From Esteya vermicola (lineage: Eukaryota > Ascomycota > Sordariomycetes > Ophiostomatales > Ophiostomataceae): a DNA stretch of 64,000 nucleotides. The position numbers and the translations under genes are program-made. This document shows positions 22,359-35,272 of the stretch, piece by piece; position 1 is the stretch's first letter; each line of letters opens with the position of its first letter. The notes below the pieces were generated by a model. The model was not told the origin of the DNA and ran no database searches. It saw only the letters and a list, made by a program, of their open reading frames with translations. The stretch spans positions 1,550,001 to 1,614,000 of the forward strand of contig PCDM01000002.1 in assembly GCA_002778215.1 (NCBI GenBank), in the 5' to 3' direction.

Positions 22359-25300
22359 ATTACGAGTACTGGTAGTAAAAGACGAAGAGTGAAAGTAACA
22401 TCTGAACCCTGTTTATTGCATTTGTTTATAAAACAGCGATGGCGCATGGGATTGGTTCAACCGTTGCTGTGATCAACAAACCATACATAGTACATATTAT
22501 GTACTAAGAGCTGACTAACTAAAGCAAGCTTCCGGCGCTACAGATTAATCCGTGCCGCTCATGTGGAGATATGCCATGTGCCTGATATAGACTAGTGGAT
22601 AATTGTGTTTGAATTCTACCCCTCGATTATGTGAGCATGGACCAAGTCGCGTCTTCTTCTATATTCACCTCAGGAGAACTTTTGAAAATATGATATTTTA
22701 AAGTTAATAATACAAGAATTTATCCTCTACATATTATAATTAACTCCTTATGCATAAAATGATACTATAATTATGTCTATTAAATAAATAAAAGACTATG
22801 ATATTGACGCGACGGTCCGGTGTGGGGCAATTGCCGCTCGCTTGGTAGATTTGACACCAAGCTGACACGCAATCACGTGACCACGGTTTTATGCCGACGA
22901 TGTCCAGGAATATTGCTATAGATATGTTCATGAGAGAAGGAGTATGCAAACGACGTCGTCAACCTACAGTGTGGATTGATGGCTAGGCATGGTTATAGAA
23001 GAAGAGTAGGGAAGTATTCAGGTACCTAGTAGGGAGAAAAATACAAACTACAGGAGCGAAAATTTGGCTCTCGGGTGAGGCGCCCATTGGCGCCGACCCC
23101 TCTATACGTATATTATCTGCGGCCTATGGTTGGCGCAATAAAACTGCAACTGGGTATTAGGCCACAGCCACTTCTCCGCTCGTCCCCCAATGACCACTGA
23201 GAAGAAAGTCACTAAAGACGACCTCGAATGCCCCATGGATCTTAAAACTGACTCTTTAAACTATGTATATTTTCCTGTTTTGCCAATTTTGACTGCAGGC
23301 CACTCAGCGCGTTAGCATATTTCTCGTCTGAAGCGCCAGGAAAATCCATTAATATAACAGGACGAGAAAAGATCACACACAGAAATAGAGAGAGAAAGTG
23401 GGCGAGGGGGGTAAAAGGAAAGATGGGGGAAACAAATGGGAGCCAGCTGCATCGATTCGCACTCTGCCTTCATAGAGTGGATGTGACACAGCATGTTCCC
23501 TGCTGTCATCAGAGCGTGCTGTTGGGTTAGTTCGAGGACTTGGTACGATATTTAGTCCTGTTTCTTGATGATCTTGTGATGGGCACATTTCTCCCCTTTT
23601 TAATGGCACAGACTAGATAGCTTCTTAGTGCATCAGCACAACTTCCTTCGGAATGGAAATCCTTGGAGTAGCAAGGCGCATGAGCGGCAAAGATCGGAGA
23701 GAACAAGCGGCAGCAAGCATGGCTTGCTGACTGTTTCAGCGCATTTTTGCCCCATCGAGGTAGGACACTGAGTACGAGAACGGGTAACAGAGCAAGAAAT
23801 ACAACATGAAAAACATGCTAACAAGCCCTTGGGCGGAAATATGTAATAGGAAACAAGGGGCAGTAGATATACATTTTTTAAATCGAGACAGAATGTGAAG
23901 GCTTGCTCTATTCTGGTGTAATGGCTTCACGAGATGCAGACATAGATCATGGACAATGGACAGGCGCGGCATGCCTAGCAATTGCATTATATGGCGAGTG
24001 GCTGGTTGACTTGGCCCCTCTCTACCTTCGTTCGCCTCTTCGACTTTCTTCATTTGCCGTGTTGAGAATGTACAAGTATAAGGATTGCGACGAGACACGA
24101 CAGACTAGGTGCGATGCCGAAGGTTGACGGCAAAGCGGTGACGGAAGCGTGCTCCACTCGGGATGCGCTGGCGACCCCCGTCCAGCCAATCGTTCCATCA
24201 AGGTGTGTACAAAGTTGTGTTGTGCTGTGTGCAGAGTTGTTAGCATATGCAAGTTTGCCGTACTTGTATGTATGACCAGCAAGGGACGATACCCTTTGCG
24301 ATATAGTTCTGTTTGGGCAGTCGCAAGAAAACAAGGCGGTCAGCCTGGATCGGCTATGCATCCTACATTCTGTATCTGCTTCCCCCCCTCCCCAAGACAC
24401 CCGTATCAGACGGCGCACGCCGGATATTATGGCCGCAATGTGGCGGTAGAGTGTGGACAGTCCTGATAACAGGAAAGAGTTTGGGTCGCAAAGCAAGTGT
24501 CACAAAAGGTGTCAGTCGAACGAGAGTGTCGGCGCGCGCCTGAAACTGACTTTGATCTCTGCTCGCACGACTGTAGCATACCCATGCTCATCTAGTTTAC
24601 CCCCGCTCTTCGCCTGTCATAGACCATACTCGTAGGCCGCGTATGTTTCTGTCCCTCCCCTCTTCCTCTTTGGATGCGATGAATCTGCAGTTGAATCTAC
24701 GTCGAGGCACGATGCTCACAGGCTCATATAGTCTTACATTTCCTTGGACACACCTCTGGTAGTTCCTTCCTATGACTGTGGCTATGTAGTCTCGCTCGTC
24801 TTCTTGCTCTCTAGCTTGAATAGTCTGCCCATTGTGAACTCCAACGTGATGTGTAGTAGTTGGCGTTGCGCCAGAAAAAAGAAATCCAATGGGAGGCAAG
24901 CGCGCATCCGGGTCTCTCTCCTTCTGCCCTTCTGCCCTCCCCCCCTGTCTATTCTCTCACTAGTGATGTTGGTTGCGCCAGGTCGCTCGGCGCGGCGCCC
25001 AGCCATTCCCTTAGTAGCCCATTCTGGTCTGGCTTGGTATCTTGTTTAAACGATACCAGCGTACAGTACAGAGTGAATCCCATGAGTAGAGTCACAAGCA
25101 TCCACCCCCTTCGACCACTTTTTTGGGTCTCTGCTCATACGCCTTGCGCCATTGGCCACCTGCTCTTCCGCGCATGGCTGCCCCGCTTGTCATGGACTCC
25201 TCGTACTATACGTATGCGTACACACTCACATGCTCATGCCTCACACACCAGTAGACTAGGACGGCTGGGAGCGCCGTTTCTATGAAGAGAGTGGACGGGG

Positions 25301-26082
25301 CATAGGGATGAAGAGAACCGCCTTTACATCACAATGAGCGTCTGTGTCTTCAGTCGTCTGAATGGTCTACGGCCTGTTCATTCAACTGGAGGATCTGTCA
25401 GAAGTGTGAGAGATGTGATGCAACTACACCGTACATGCACATAGGAACCAGGTAGGTATGGTATACGAACGCTACACAAATATACGTATGAACAAGCTAC
25501 AGCAAGAAATCCTGGTCGAAATGGCCAGACCTTGGGATCCGGCGACCCCAGGGTCCGTGTTCGCATGCTTTGCGCAAGAAGAGAGAATGCGTAGGTGGGA
25601 TGGGATTCGTCTAGGCAGGCAGACGCTACCCGTCCAGAGTATTTTTGTGTACACACAAATCAGGCGCAGTATACTCGTTAAACTCTGGTTCTTCCCTCTC
25701 ATCCACCACACTCGAGGCACGAATGGCACTGGCGCTATCGTCGCATTGCTGGCGCTGAGCTTGGTCACCTGTCCTGGCCGGCCTAGATAGGCGACCCCTA
25801 GTCTCCCCAGACACAGCCAATCTCCTGTGCGCAAAAGCTGGCGAAGAGGATGCGCTCCGCCACTACATTTACAAAGTACTAGCCAGTATTGGTACCATCG
25901 CTGCGCACAAGACAGAGGTAGAAAAGGGTGGAAGGTGTGGACAGAAAACGGAATAAAGAAATGGTGTCGAGACAAAAGGCAAATGCATGTTGCCAGTAGA
26001 GTGGACGTAATGCAAGTCATACGAGCACGTAGGACAAAGTGAATGGACCAGACAGTCCAGACAAGTCCAGAGAGTCCTGGCG

Positions 26083-26132
26083 GCTAGCCATGCGAAGAGA
26101 AGTAATATTAATCGTCTTTTCTCATGGCTAGC
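26083..26132. repeat. Inverted repeat, 10-bp stem
   Basis: GCTAGCCATG (26083-26092) pairs with CATGGCTAGC (26123-26132). Adjacent AGAGAA/TTCTC can extend the stem imperfectly. No role assigned. Confidence 0.5.
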
Positions 26133-26440
26133 AGGTCGCCTATGCGCCAGTAATTCTTCAGTGGGAATCACTATCTGAGCGCCCATAGAACCCGCCTGAA
26201 TACGCTGTGCTTTGAGGCCCATCAGCACTCCTCAGAGCCCGACGCCACCCCTCTGCACCAAAGATCAGTCTGTACTGCATTGGTTGAACTCGTTGGCTCC
26301 ACCAAAAAGAGAAAGAGCGAAAAAAACCCACTCCGACAAAGTCAAACCCTCTCTTCACTTTCTCTTTCCCTCTTCTAGGACTCCTCGCCAACAACGTTCC
26401 TCTCAATAGTCGGGCTGCCAACAACATCCCATATCCCTCG

Positions 26441-27544
26441 GTAAGTTTATCCTACCTGTTTACTGTATCTACACTGGTCTATCTTTCGAAATATCATTCT
26501 TTTTTATCATTTCCAACAATGTTCCGACCTGTGAGATGCTAATAAAATCCGACAGTTGCGTTCTGCAGGCCCTATTTTTTTCATATTTTTTTGCTAGAGA
26601 AACCCTCGTTCCGCCGAAGCCTTTGACTCCCCTCCTCAAACTCGAGACCATCGACATTGCCAACGCTGTTCTCTTCTGTCTCCGGTACGTTTCTCTTGAC
26701 CAATCTACCCATGCGATCGTGTCTACGTTATTTTCTCCCCTTGTTTTCTCTTCCTTCCTGGCTCTCGTTCGTTGCCGTCGTTCGCCTTGCCCTGGTTTCT
26801 TGCCAGCAGAAAGTACCCACATCCATTTCTCTGCACAACTTCGCTATGTGTCTGCGCTTCTTCCCCGTCCCCTCTTCTCTACTCACTTGCTCCCAAGAAT
26901 CCCATCGTCTGACTTTTTATAGAAGCTGGCTTTGGCCATGCCTCTTGGAGACACATCTGGCTAATTCTCATGCTGATCCGCAGGTTCCTGGAGAGGCTTC
27001 TTTCGCTTTTGCACCTGATCTGCGCCAGGCCAAATTCGCAGGCCTCAGAAACTGCCTTGGCGGTGACGAGACTCGACATCACCCCTGCTACAAGAAGAAA
27101 ACGTTTAGAGATAAAGACCTACACCAGAAAGAGCACTGCGCAATAGCCTGGTGCGCTCTATCTGCGGGGAAAGGCGTAGAACAAGGGAAAACGACGAGCG
27201 GGAAAACGCAGAAAGCGACAGGCGAGACTGGGGTTCTCTCGCTGCCACTCCCTGGCGTTGTCTCTTGGCCCTCTTTTTTTTCCCTTTCTCCCCATTTCTA
27301 TTCTATCTATCCTTCTGATTTACATCTTCAACGTTTCCAAGAATCCCGCCATACCAAGATCTAGTCCTCTACTCTCTCTCTCTCTACACTCACTCCATTT
27401 ACCTCTCTCGTCCCCCCTTCTCGGCAAGAGAAGAGCAAGACGAAGTGGAACGACGGGGAAAGGGGAGATATAAGGTCTACACAGCTATCCCTCGAGTTTT
27501 CTGCATTTAGCATTCTGCTTCTGTTGCTTGCCACAGCAAGTGTC
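26441..27544 (+). promoter_or_regulatory. Candidate long spliced 5' leader of the Zn2Cys6 gene
   Basis: The plus strand is strongly pyrimidine-rich and offers good intron signals: a GTAAGT donor at 26441 with a TGCTAATA branch and GACAG acceptor ending at 26555, and a GTACGT donor at 26685 with acceptors such as CCGCAG ending at 26983 (CTAAT branch before it). These suggest 5' UTR introns. An incidental 235-codon frame without ATG start (26657..27364) has no domain and is likely fortuitous. Confidence 0.35.
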
Positions 27545-30069
27545 ATGGACTACAGTCCTCCAGCCCTCAACCTAGATTTCCACCTCCATACCCCTGCAGC
27601 CATGTCAGCCACTATAGCCACTCAGGCGTCATCTGAGCCTAAAACGGTGCGCTTCCAGCTTATCACGCCAGATTCGCCACACACAACAGCTCGCTTGCCT
27701 ATGCGCGTACAAATCTACCCCCATGATTCGACAGACTCCATTGTCACCACTGTTAAGAACTTTTACGGACTTTACTCTAGTCCAACCAGTTCCAAAGGTG
27801 TCAGCTTTGAGGATGATGCCGGCAACACCATGATTGCTCGGTACGAAAATTTTCGGGACAACATGGTCGTTTACGTCCGAGTCATTGAGGAGCCCGCCCT
27901 CTCTCCCAATGCCTTTGCCTCTCATAGCTACTGCTCGCCGCCGGCCGGAGCCCTTGTCCAGCCATTTAGTGAAGACCATTATGGGACTGACTCCCCTTAC
28001 CATCACACGTACGCATCTTTTCAGCCTCATAATGAAAACCACTCATATACGCAGCAACAACACAGCCATGACGAGTTCATTGTACGTCCTGGATCGCGGA
28101 CTTCGCGCAAGCGTAGCATGTCCCCTAGCAGCGCTCGTGGCCGCCGAAGTGTTTCAGCGAGCAACAACACCAATTCTAAGAATCGCTCACGCTCTTCAAA
28201 GAACCGCAGTGGCACTGCTTCTGATCTGTATGCTACTGAGAGCTTAAATGGCTACAGCAGCGGGGATGGTGCGCCTGGTTCTACCACCGGTCGGGTCAAG
28301 GAACAGCAGCCTATTGGCAATACCGAGATAAGTGTCGAGAACATTGTTGAAGGAGGCCGTCGCAAGCGGGCCAAGTTTGAGAGCTCCGTAAGTTACTCGT
28401 CGCATTCTTTTCAATCTTTCGCTGCCTCCGAGCCACACATTTTTGCCCTGGTATTGTACCTATGATCTAACGGCCTCTTACTCAGGAATTGCCTCTTTTT
28501 GCTCCTCCTCAAATGCCTGCTGCAACTTCCAATTCTTCCGTGTCACCTGCCCGCCGTTCAGACCATCGCCCGTCCCTCCCGTTCGTCTTTCCGGGCCAGA
28601 ACCCATTCAGTGCTACTGGATCTCTACACTCGCCTCAGAGCTATAACACCACACACTTTAGCCAGGGTAGTATTTATACTACACCCACTTCGGATGGACG
28701 ATGCACTCGTACGAGCATGGGATACATTGGTGTTGGTAGCGGCATGGGTGTTTTACCTACTCCTGACCCAACCGTCAGTTCTGTGTCTGAAGAAGATAAA
28801 GACGTGGCCATGCAGCTCATGCGACTGGGTGAAATATCCAACTTTTCGTACGGGCGAACGTCAACGTCAACGCAAGATGATACGTTTAGTGGCAGAGCAG
28901 ATGCTGCTTCGTCAACGGGCGCAACAAGCGACTCGGAAAGTGACAGTGATTGCGAGAGCACTACAGGCTGCGGCGCTGAGTATCATGCTGAAGAGGATGA
29001 GGTGGCGCCGCCGAAGCGCAAACAAAAACTCGATACGGATGACTCGAGCCATAAAATTTACCAGTCTGTGGAGAATGCTTATGATAACACTCCATGCGCC
29101 TCTACTCCTACCATAATAGATACGGCTTCTATTTCGACGTCTGCTGCTTTTACTACTTCTGCTGATATAAGCGGAAAGATTGGAGCTACAGAGTCTGTGG
29201 CCGGTCTCATGGCAGCACCAAAACTGAAGAAGACTGCGAAGTCTGCAACAGGTGCCAATGGCTTTACCGCCAAGGCACCACGAGCACAGACAACAAAGCC
29301 GAAGGCCAAGACGTCCAAGGGTAGGGCTGGCTCTTCAGCCACCATGGGTACAAAGACGAAGAAGCAAACTACTATGAACCCTGCCATTCCGATATCTCCA
29401 GCATCACTGTCAGCTTCCCGTAAACTGTCAGTCGCTTCCAATGGTAGTGTCCCGATTGCCGCAGCATCTGCTATGCGCATCGGTAATGGAATTTCTACTG
29501 GTTCATCTGCCGGATGTCCTAAAGAGGAGGATGTTGCCGACCTGTCAAGCAAACCACGCTGCCAGCGGTGTCGAAAGAGTAAAAAGGGATGCGATCGTCA
29601 GCGTCCTTGTGGGCGGTGTCGGGATGCCGGAATTCCGGCCGAGCTGTGCATTAGTGAAGATGAGGGCAATGGACGCAAGGGCCGCTATGGCCGGCACATG
29701 GGCGTGCCCATCAAGAAGGAAACTACTGCTGCTTCTGCAGCTGCATCTGGATCTTCCATGCGGCCGCCACCTCCGCCGCCGCAGCAAATGGCAGCCGCCA
29801 CCACCGTTTCGACAACAACCAGCATCTCCGCACCATCACAGCTTCCCGAACTAGCAACACCCCACCATATACCGTCTCCGTATCAACTTTCTCCCCTGGC
29901 ATCTGTTAGTAGCCAGCCCAGCCAGCTGGAACAGCAACCCCAAGCCCTACAAAAACAAATGCTTGCTTTCCTCTCTCCCACCCCCATTTCTTCTACCCCA
30001 ATTCTAGCACCAACCATCCCTTCCATGGCAATGGCGAGTACAGACAAAAACAAGAAGCGGAAGCGTTAA
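27545..30069 (+). CDS. Zn2Cys6 transcription regulator with N-terminal PB1-like region
   Basis: Two exons, 27545..28387 and 28486..30069, with GTAAGT donor and CTCAG acceptor, encode 808 residues. Residues about 30-120 (VRFQLITPDSPHTTARLPMR, then a YENFRDNMVVYVRV block) resemble a PB1-like ubiquitin fold shared by a conserved class of filamentous-fungal C6 regulators. A Ser/Arg-rich basic region follows (GSRTSRKRSMSPSSARGRR). The binuclear zinc cluster is near the C terminus, starting at about residue 640: CX2CX6CX5CX2CX9C, seen as CQRCRKSKKGC, CDRQRPC and CGRCRDAGIPAELC. The last spacer is one longer than commonly seen. The C-terminal tail is Pro/Gln/Ser-rich with a final KNKKRKR. I do not recognise a specific gene name or target pathway. 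ATG 27545 is the first methionine of the open frame; a second lies at residue 20. Confidence 0.85.
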
Positions 30070-33000
30070 TCACCAGGCCTTTTTTCTTGTTAATTCATTT
30101 ATTGAATACGCCATACCTATACGTCGCACACAGTCAGCATGCAATCCTGACACGAGCCATATGCTGGAAAATCTAGGGGAGGGGGACACTGGAAGTTACC
30201 AGCGGGGGCCTGTCATGTTCATTTATACGCCTTCTGCTTTTCAGCCCCCTCGCCCGTGTTTCTCTTTATTTTTATAATTTTCTCCGCTCTGCCGTGATTT
30301 TTTTTGGCAGCCTTCAGTCCTTTTTATTTGACCAGGCGACAACTATGCTTTTCAATCTGCCATTCGAAACTTGGCGAGGTGTTTTAGGTTCTTCTGGAGG
30401 TTCACGATTAGTCGGGAACAGGACGAAGTAAGGCTGAACGGATGCAGCTTTTCCTTTTGCCCCTGACGCATTCTCGCCCCTTTGGGCCGGACCCATCCTC
30501 ACTCTTCTTTCTTTCTAAAAATGAGCAAATGAGGGAAGGATATGGCTTGGAATTTGCGGGTGTTTCTTATTTCTTTTACCGCGTTATTTTTGTTTGTTTG
30601 TTTGTTATGCTACTTTTTCCTCTTCGGTTTTCTCTTTTTCCCCTGCGTTTTGCTTTATCTCTATTCGGTGTTGGGCCCCCAATCAGAAAGCCGAACACCT
30701 ATCCGGACTGTCCTGGAGCACTTCAGATGTGCAATTCTCAGGAAACCAGAGTCATTGCACTCTCTTGCATTGCTCAGTCCTTTCTTTGACCGAGTTCTAA
30801 GTGGACATTGGATCCGCTGTACTCGAAAGCGATGATCAGATGGCGAAAGTTGTGGCATAGCGGATGCAGAATTACAGACGTTGACGCATGAAAATACAAC
30901 AAAAAAGGGGTTGGTTATTTCAAAGTAGTAGAGAGAGAAGATATTCAAAAAAGAAGAGCCCCAAGGGTAAAGTTGGGGACGGGGCGGAAAAGAGGCTGCA
31001 ACACGCTTGCCCCTATCTCATATTGTCTTTGCTTTTTACTTACAAAAATGCGCACTATTGCTTTCTGTTTCTTGCTCTTTGTGATTTCGGGATATCTTCA
31101 AATGGCAATGCGGCAGAGTGCGGAGCTCGGAGTGATGTGGGAAGAGTGAGGATGGATGTGAAGGCATATGCGGATTTCCAGATGTTTATCGTGTCTGCTC
31201 TTTATTAGCTCAGTATCGTTATCTAACATTTTTCAGTCGCGCGCTCTTGTTTTATGTGCGTTGTAATTTTTGAAGCATTTCTTTTTATTACGAACTAAAT
31301 GGTATTTTTTGCTTTAAAATGAAAACACTTAGGAGTACTCGCGCGTGGACGAGTATTGCGGAGTAGATAAAAAAAAGTATATACAACAAGATGTAGTTTC
31401 ATTTAATAACAGACATGCAGGCAATGAGCACACGGGAAAACAACTAGAGATGATTGGTCTATTATATGCCAAGTACTATTATTCGTACGAGTATGTACGT
31501 CCGTTGTCGGCAACAGGGTATCCACCGTAGTTCGTTTCTGCTATATAATGAGAGGGGTAAGTACGGAGTATGTATGTATTATCACCTTCCCTGGTCGAAT
31601 TGTTGAAGGATTCAGACGAAGAACAAGAGGTAAGACAAAATAATCTCCATATTCCTGTAAGGGGGACAAGCATTGTTTCTAAACACTCTTCAGGGTAATA
31701 GCTATTTTATAACTATTCTTTTAATCTATCCTTCTGTCTACTCGTACGAGTACTCAACCCCCATCCTGTTATTGTACTCTGAAACTTGTAATATACTACA
31801 TAGTATGTACGTATACTGTCGGTATACGAGTAGAGACTAGACGAATACGTCGAAGGGGGAGGACACGTGATACGTAGTGTGACCGGCAGGGGCCCCCTAT
31901 AGGTCCAGAAGGACTGAAATAAGGCTCCACCGCACAGAAGTCTCTGCGCCTACTTAATCAGACTGTCCCATAGACGTAGACTTAGACTTAGACAAGAATC
32001 AACAGAAGTATCACCAATAGACCATTGTACACCTCCCGTAGGCACCACCTGCGGACGTACAGGGTCTTAGGTGGCTTCACAAGTGCACCTTGTTACTTAT
32101 TCTAGCCGGCTGACCGACATATACCAAGTATAGAAAGTGGGGAAATGCTTAATAAGTAAGCAAGTTGTAGGAATTACTTGTACAGCGCTATTCATATATG
32201 CTGGAGCTAGTCCCAGTATAGTCTAGTTAAGTGATTACATAATTTCTTATCTTTTTCTATTATTCTTTTTTTTTTTTTCAGTCATCCCTGGAATTCCTTT
32301 AACTAGATGGATTTCCTCTATCGTCCTTTTTTTTGTTTCTTGATTTTCCTTCTCTTCTCCCTCCAGCCTATGTTATTGGTATCCCCCTAGGCCAAAGAAC
32401 ACCGTGGAGGAAATAGACAAAGAAAAGGCCAGCCTAGTGGTTGTACATTCATGTCATTTTTATCTTTGTCACAAAGTTTATTTTAATACCTGCCACCACT
32501 CCTACTCGACTGAATTATTCTCTAATACTCATTCTCTCCTCTGATTTTCCGTGCACGTGTTTCCTAGCTGAAGTGGCTGATACTCACGATGCTTTTTATA
32601 GGGTGTACTTTGTAGGGATTCGTGTTCCTACCAGATGTGCTATTTCTCGGGCTCCCTTTTCTTTCTACGTTTTGTTATTTTCATTGATATTTCTTGTATC
32701 TCTATCCGAATAACCGTTCTCACCTGTGAAAGGGAAAACTTCCTTGAAAGTCTTAAGGAACTGTGGGAAATGGCCATTCAGGAGGAGAATGCCAGGGGGA
32801 GAACGCCAAAGGTGGTACCCACATGAAAGACCTCTACCACATCATAGCCAAGTGCAAACTATGCAGTCTCTTCCCCATGTTTCTATATTCCTCCGATCTT
32901 CTTTTCTTCGTCTGGGAAATGATTCTGTGCCTGTTCTTTCGCTGGCAGTAATTTGCTCCCCCCCTCCCCCTTTTATTAGACAAAGTGGAGATTTTTCCTT

Positions 33001-35272
33001 TCATCTCTTATCTCCCAATGTCCTATGTGGAGGTAAAAATAGTCTGGGCTACGAGTACATTGTTTCTTCGAGCATGTCAGCGCCTCTGTTACTCATATAC
33101 TTTCTGGCGCTCCCTTTGTTGGGTTTTTCGGGGAAGTCGGAGGTGATCGTTCTTGTGATTCCGTTGTCTACAGTCCATGAGCAGACGAGATCGGATTTAT
33201 CTGAAGTTCTTCTCGCCAACTGTTAGAAACTGTGGCCTCGTCTGCTTTTTGCCAAGCACCCTTTTTCTATTCATGTCGAAACCATCAATCTATGTGTTCG
33301 TTTGATCTATTTGGTGCTCAATACAAGCGTGTGCTTTCATTATTATTATTATTTTCGCTTCTCTAAAAGAACGAAACCAGTGAGGTCCCACAAGGATAAA
33401 GATTTTCTCGATACCGTGATTATGGCGTGGCAAGGGGTGGTAAAGAAGAAACAAAAGAAGCCAAAGAAGAAGCATATGAAGTGATCGGCCAGTTTGGATT
33501 CATCGTTCTCTGTCCGTCTACCCCTCCGTTAACGGAATTACGAGTACACGACCCCGGCAAGCGTCGGTTCGGTTTTTGTTATGGTGTGAGGGGCTATTTG
33601 CTGTAGCGTATGCCCATCCCATGGAGTCTCTTGTCTGGTCGCGCCAATGTTCACGATACTTGGTCTAGCCTTCCAGGACAACTCATGGCACATGGGCAAA
33701 AACTGAATGGCTGCAGAGGCATTCTCTGTTGCGGTGGTGCAGGCGGCCGACAAAGTTCGACTCAAGTTAGGCTAGAGAGGCTACTCGCGGTGCTTGAGTA
33801 ACCACTGGTGGAAGAAGGTATCCTCGAAAAGGAGGAGTGTTGAAAGTGGAAGAAAAGAGACGGTGAGAAAGGCATTGTGTAATTCTTTCCGTCCTTGTAC
33901 CATTGCACGTTTTGTTTTGTCTCGGCTGTCCTTTCCCTTTCGGATACGCTCTTCGCACCTCTACCGTCCTCCCTCGGATTCTTTTTGTCGGGTTACCCCT
34001 TTGCATTCTGTTCTCTTTTGCTCCCTTTTTTCCTTTTGTCTGCTGCATATACACCCCCTCTCAAATACCTGCATGTCTATCCCAACCCCCTCTCCCCAAT
34101 TGCTACAGGCAATCCACATGGAAGAAGCCGAGCAAGCCAAAATTTTAATTTCATTTTATTTTCTAAAAAAAAATCCCAAGACCGACAACGGGGACCACTA
34201 TGACCAGGTGATGTGCAAAAAAAAAAATGGACACGATGGAACTATGCAAAGAGAGACAACATTTGCGGTGTGAAAGAGAAAAAGTACGAGTACGAGAGGG
34301 GAAGCGAATAGGGCATGGTGAGATGGAATACGCGAGAGGAACGAAGCGCGCCGAGGAAAAGGGGAGTGACTAACATGTGCTACCGAGACGGGAAAAGAAG
34401 GAGGAAGATGGAAGAAGAAAGCAGCGTGACGGATGGACAAGCTGGCTGGCTCCTTGATCTCCGGGGCTCAACCACATCCTCATTGTGCGAAAGTCTGCTG
34501 CTAGGATGCGAAGAGAAACGAGAAGCAGGGCAGATGCCTTTTCGAAAACGCACTGCTGTGTGCATATTCAGTCTCACGGACGTTAGTGGCGGATGAGCCC
34601 TATAGTTAGCGCCCTTTATATGACGGGGCTTGCCAACCAAGCTCCCTCCAGCCATCACGATGCGTTTTTCTTTCTTGCTTCCTCGGGCACTAGTCCAAGC
34701 AAGTCCGAGAAACGGAAATACAACCACCAGTTGGTGATAATTTGTCACTAAGGGGTGCTATACGAATATGCCGACAAAGGAAATATGGTCCAGACTACGA
34801 GGGAGCCATACAAGAAACTCCATTTTGGGGATTTATTCTTTTTTTATCGGTCTCCCTCCTCAACCTCTTAAGCTGCCTTCTGATTTTCTGCTGAACACAC
34901 CCGTGGCGTTGCTCGAGTGAGCTCATGGATTAGGGAGAAATCTGGAGAACAGTAGAGCAGCTCATGAGTGCAGCACAACATGGACTCCCTTGGAGTGTCC
35001 TCTACTTTACCTATAAAAGGGCAACGGCTGCTTCCATGGAGGTAAGAAGAGGGTCTGGGGCAAACAGCCGAGAATTAGGCATCGGAATCAGAAAGCACTG
35101 GAAGAGCTGGCGAATCTCTTGGCTAGCCAAGCCTCCATGCTCCTTAATTATCACGCAAGAGAGGTCGAGCCAGAAACCAGATTATTGACCGAATTTGCCC
35201 ATTTTCCTATCCTCATTCTTTAGTTGATTATCTTGCTGGGCACCCTCAAACCCAACCTAGAGACATCCTATA
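30070..35272. other. 5.2-kb gene-poor interval
   Basis: I see no supported gene. 30.07-31.3 kb is probably the 3' UTR and flank of the Zn2Cys6 gene. 31.3-32.2 kb is AT-rich with TACGGAGTA at 31562 and TACGAGTA palindromes near 31740. 32.2-35.2 kb holds pyrimidine-rich stretches and short frames only. The MFS gene promoter lies at the right end. Confidence 0.5.

Larger units (their letters stand above)
20998..26440. other. Long gene-poor interval upstream of the cyclin and Zn2Cys6 genes
   Basis: About 5.4 kb in which I find no supported gene. 21.0-22.1 kb is presumably promoter and leader of the cyclin gene. 22.1-23.2 kb is AT-rich, with TACGGAGTA at 22142 and a 19-bp inverted repeat at 22.27-22.36 kb. 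23.2-26.4 kb is less AT-rich with many short overlapping frames on both strands, none with a recognisable domain (for example 25472..26020 minus). A non-coding transcript or extended promoter of the 27.5-kb regulator is possible. Confidence 0.5.

Noticed and set aside
25472..26020. 182-codon minus-strand open frame
   Set aside because: No domain, composition of random frames, and overlapped by several other frames of similar quality.
26657..27364. 235-codon plus-strand open frame
   Set aside because: No ATG start, no recognisable domain, and it crosses good intron signals in a pyrimidine-rich leader; more likely fortuitous.
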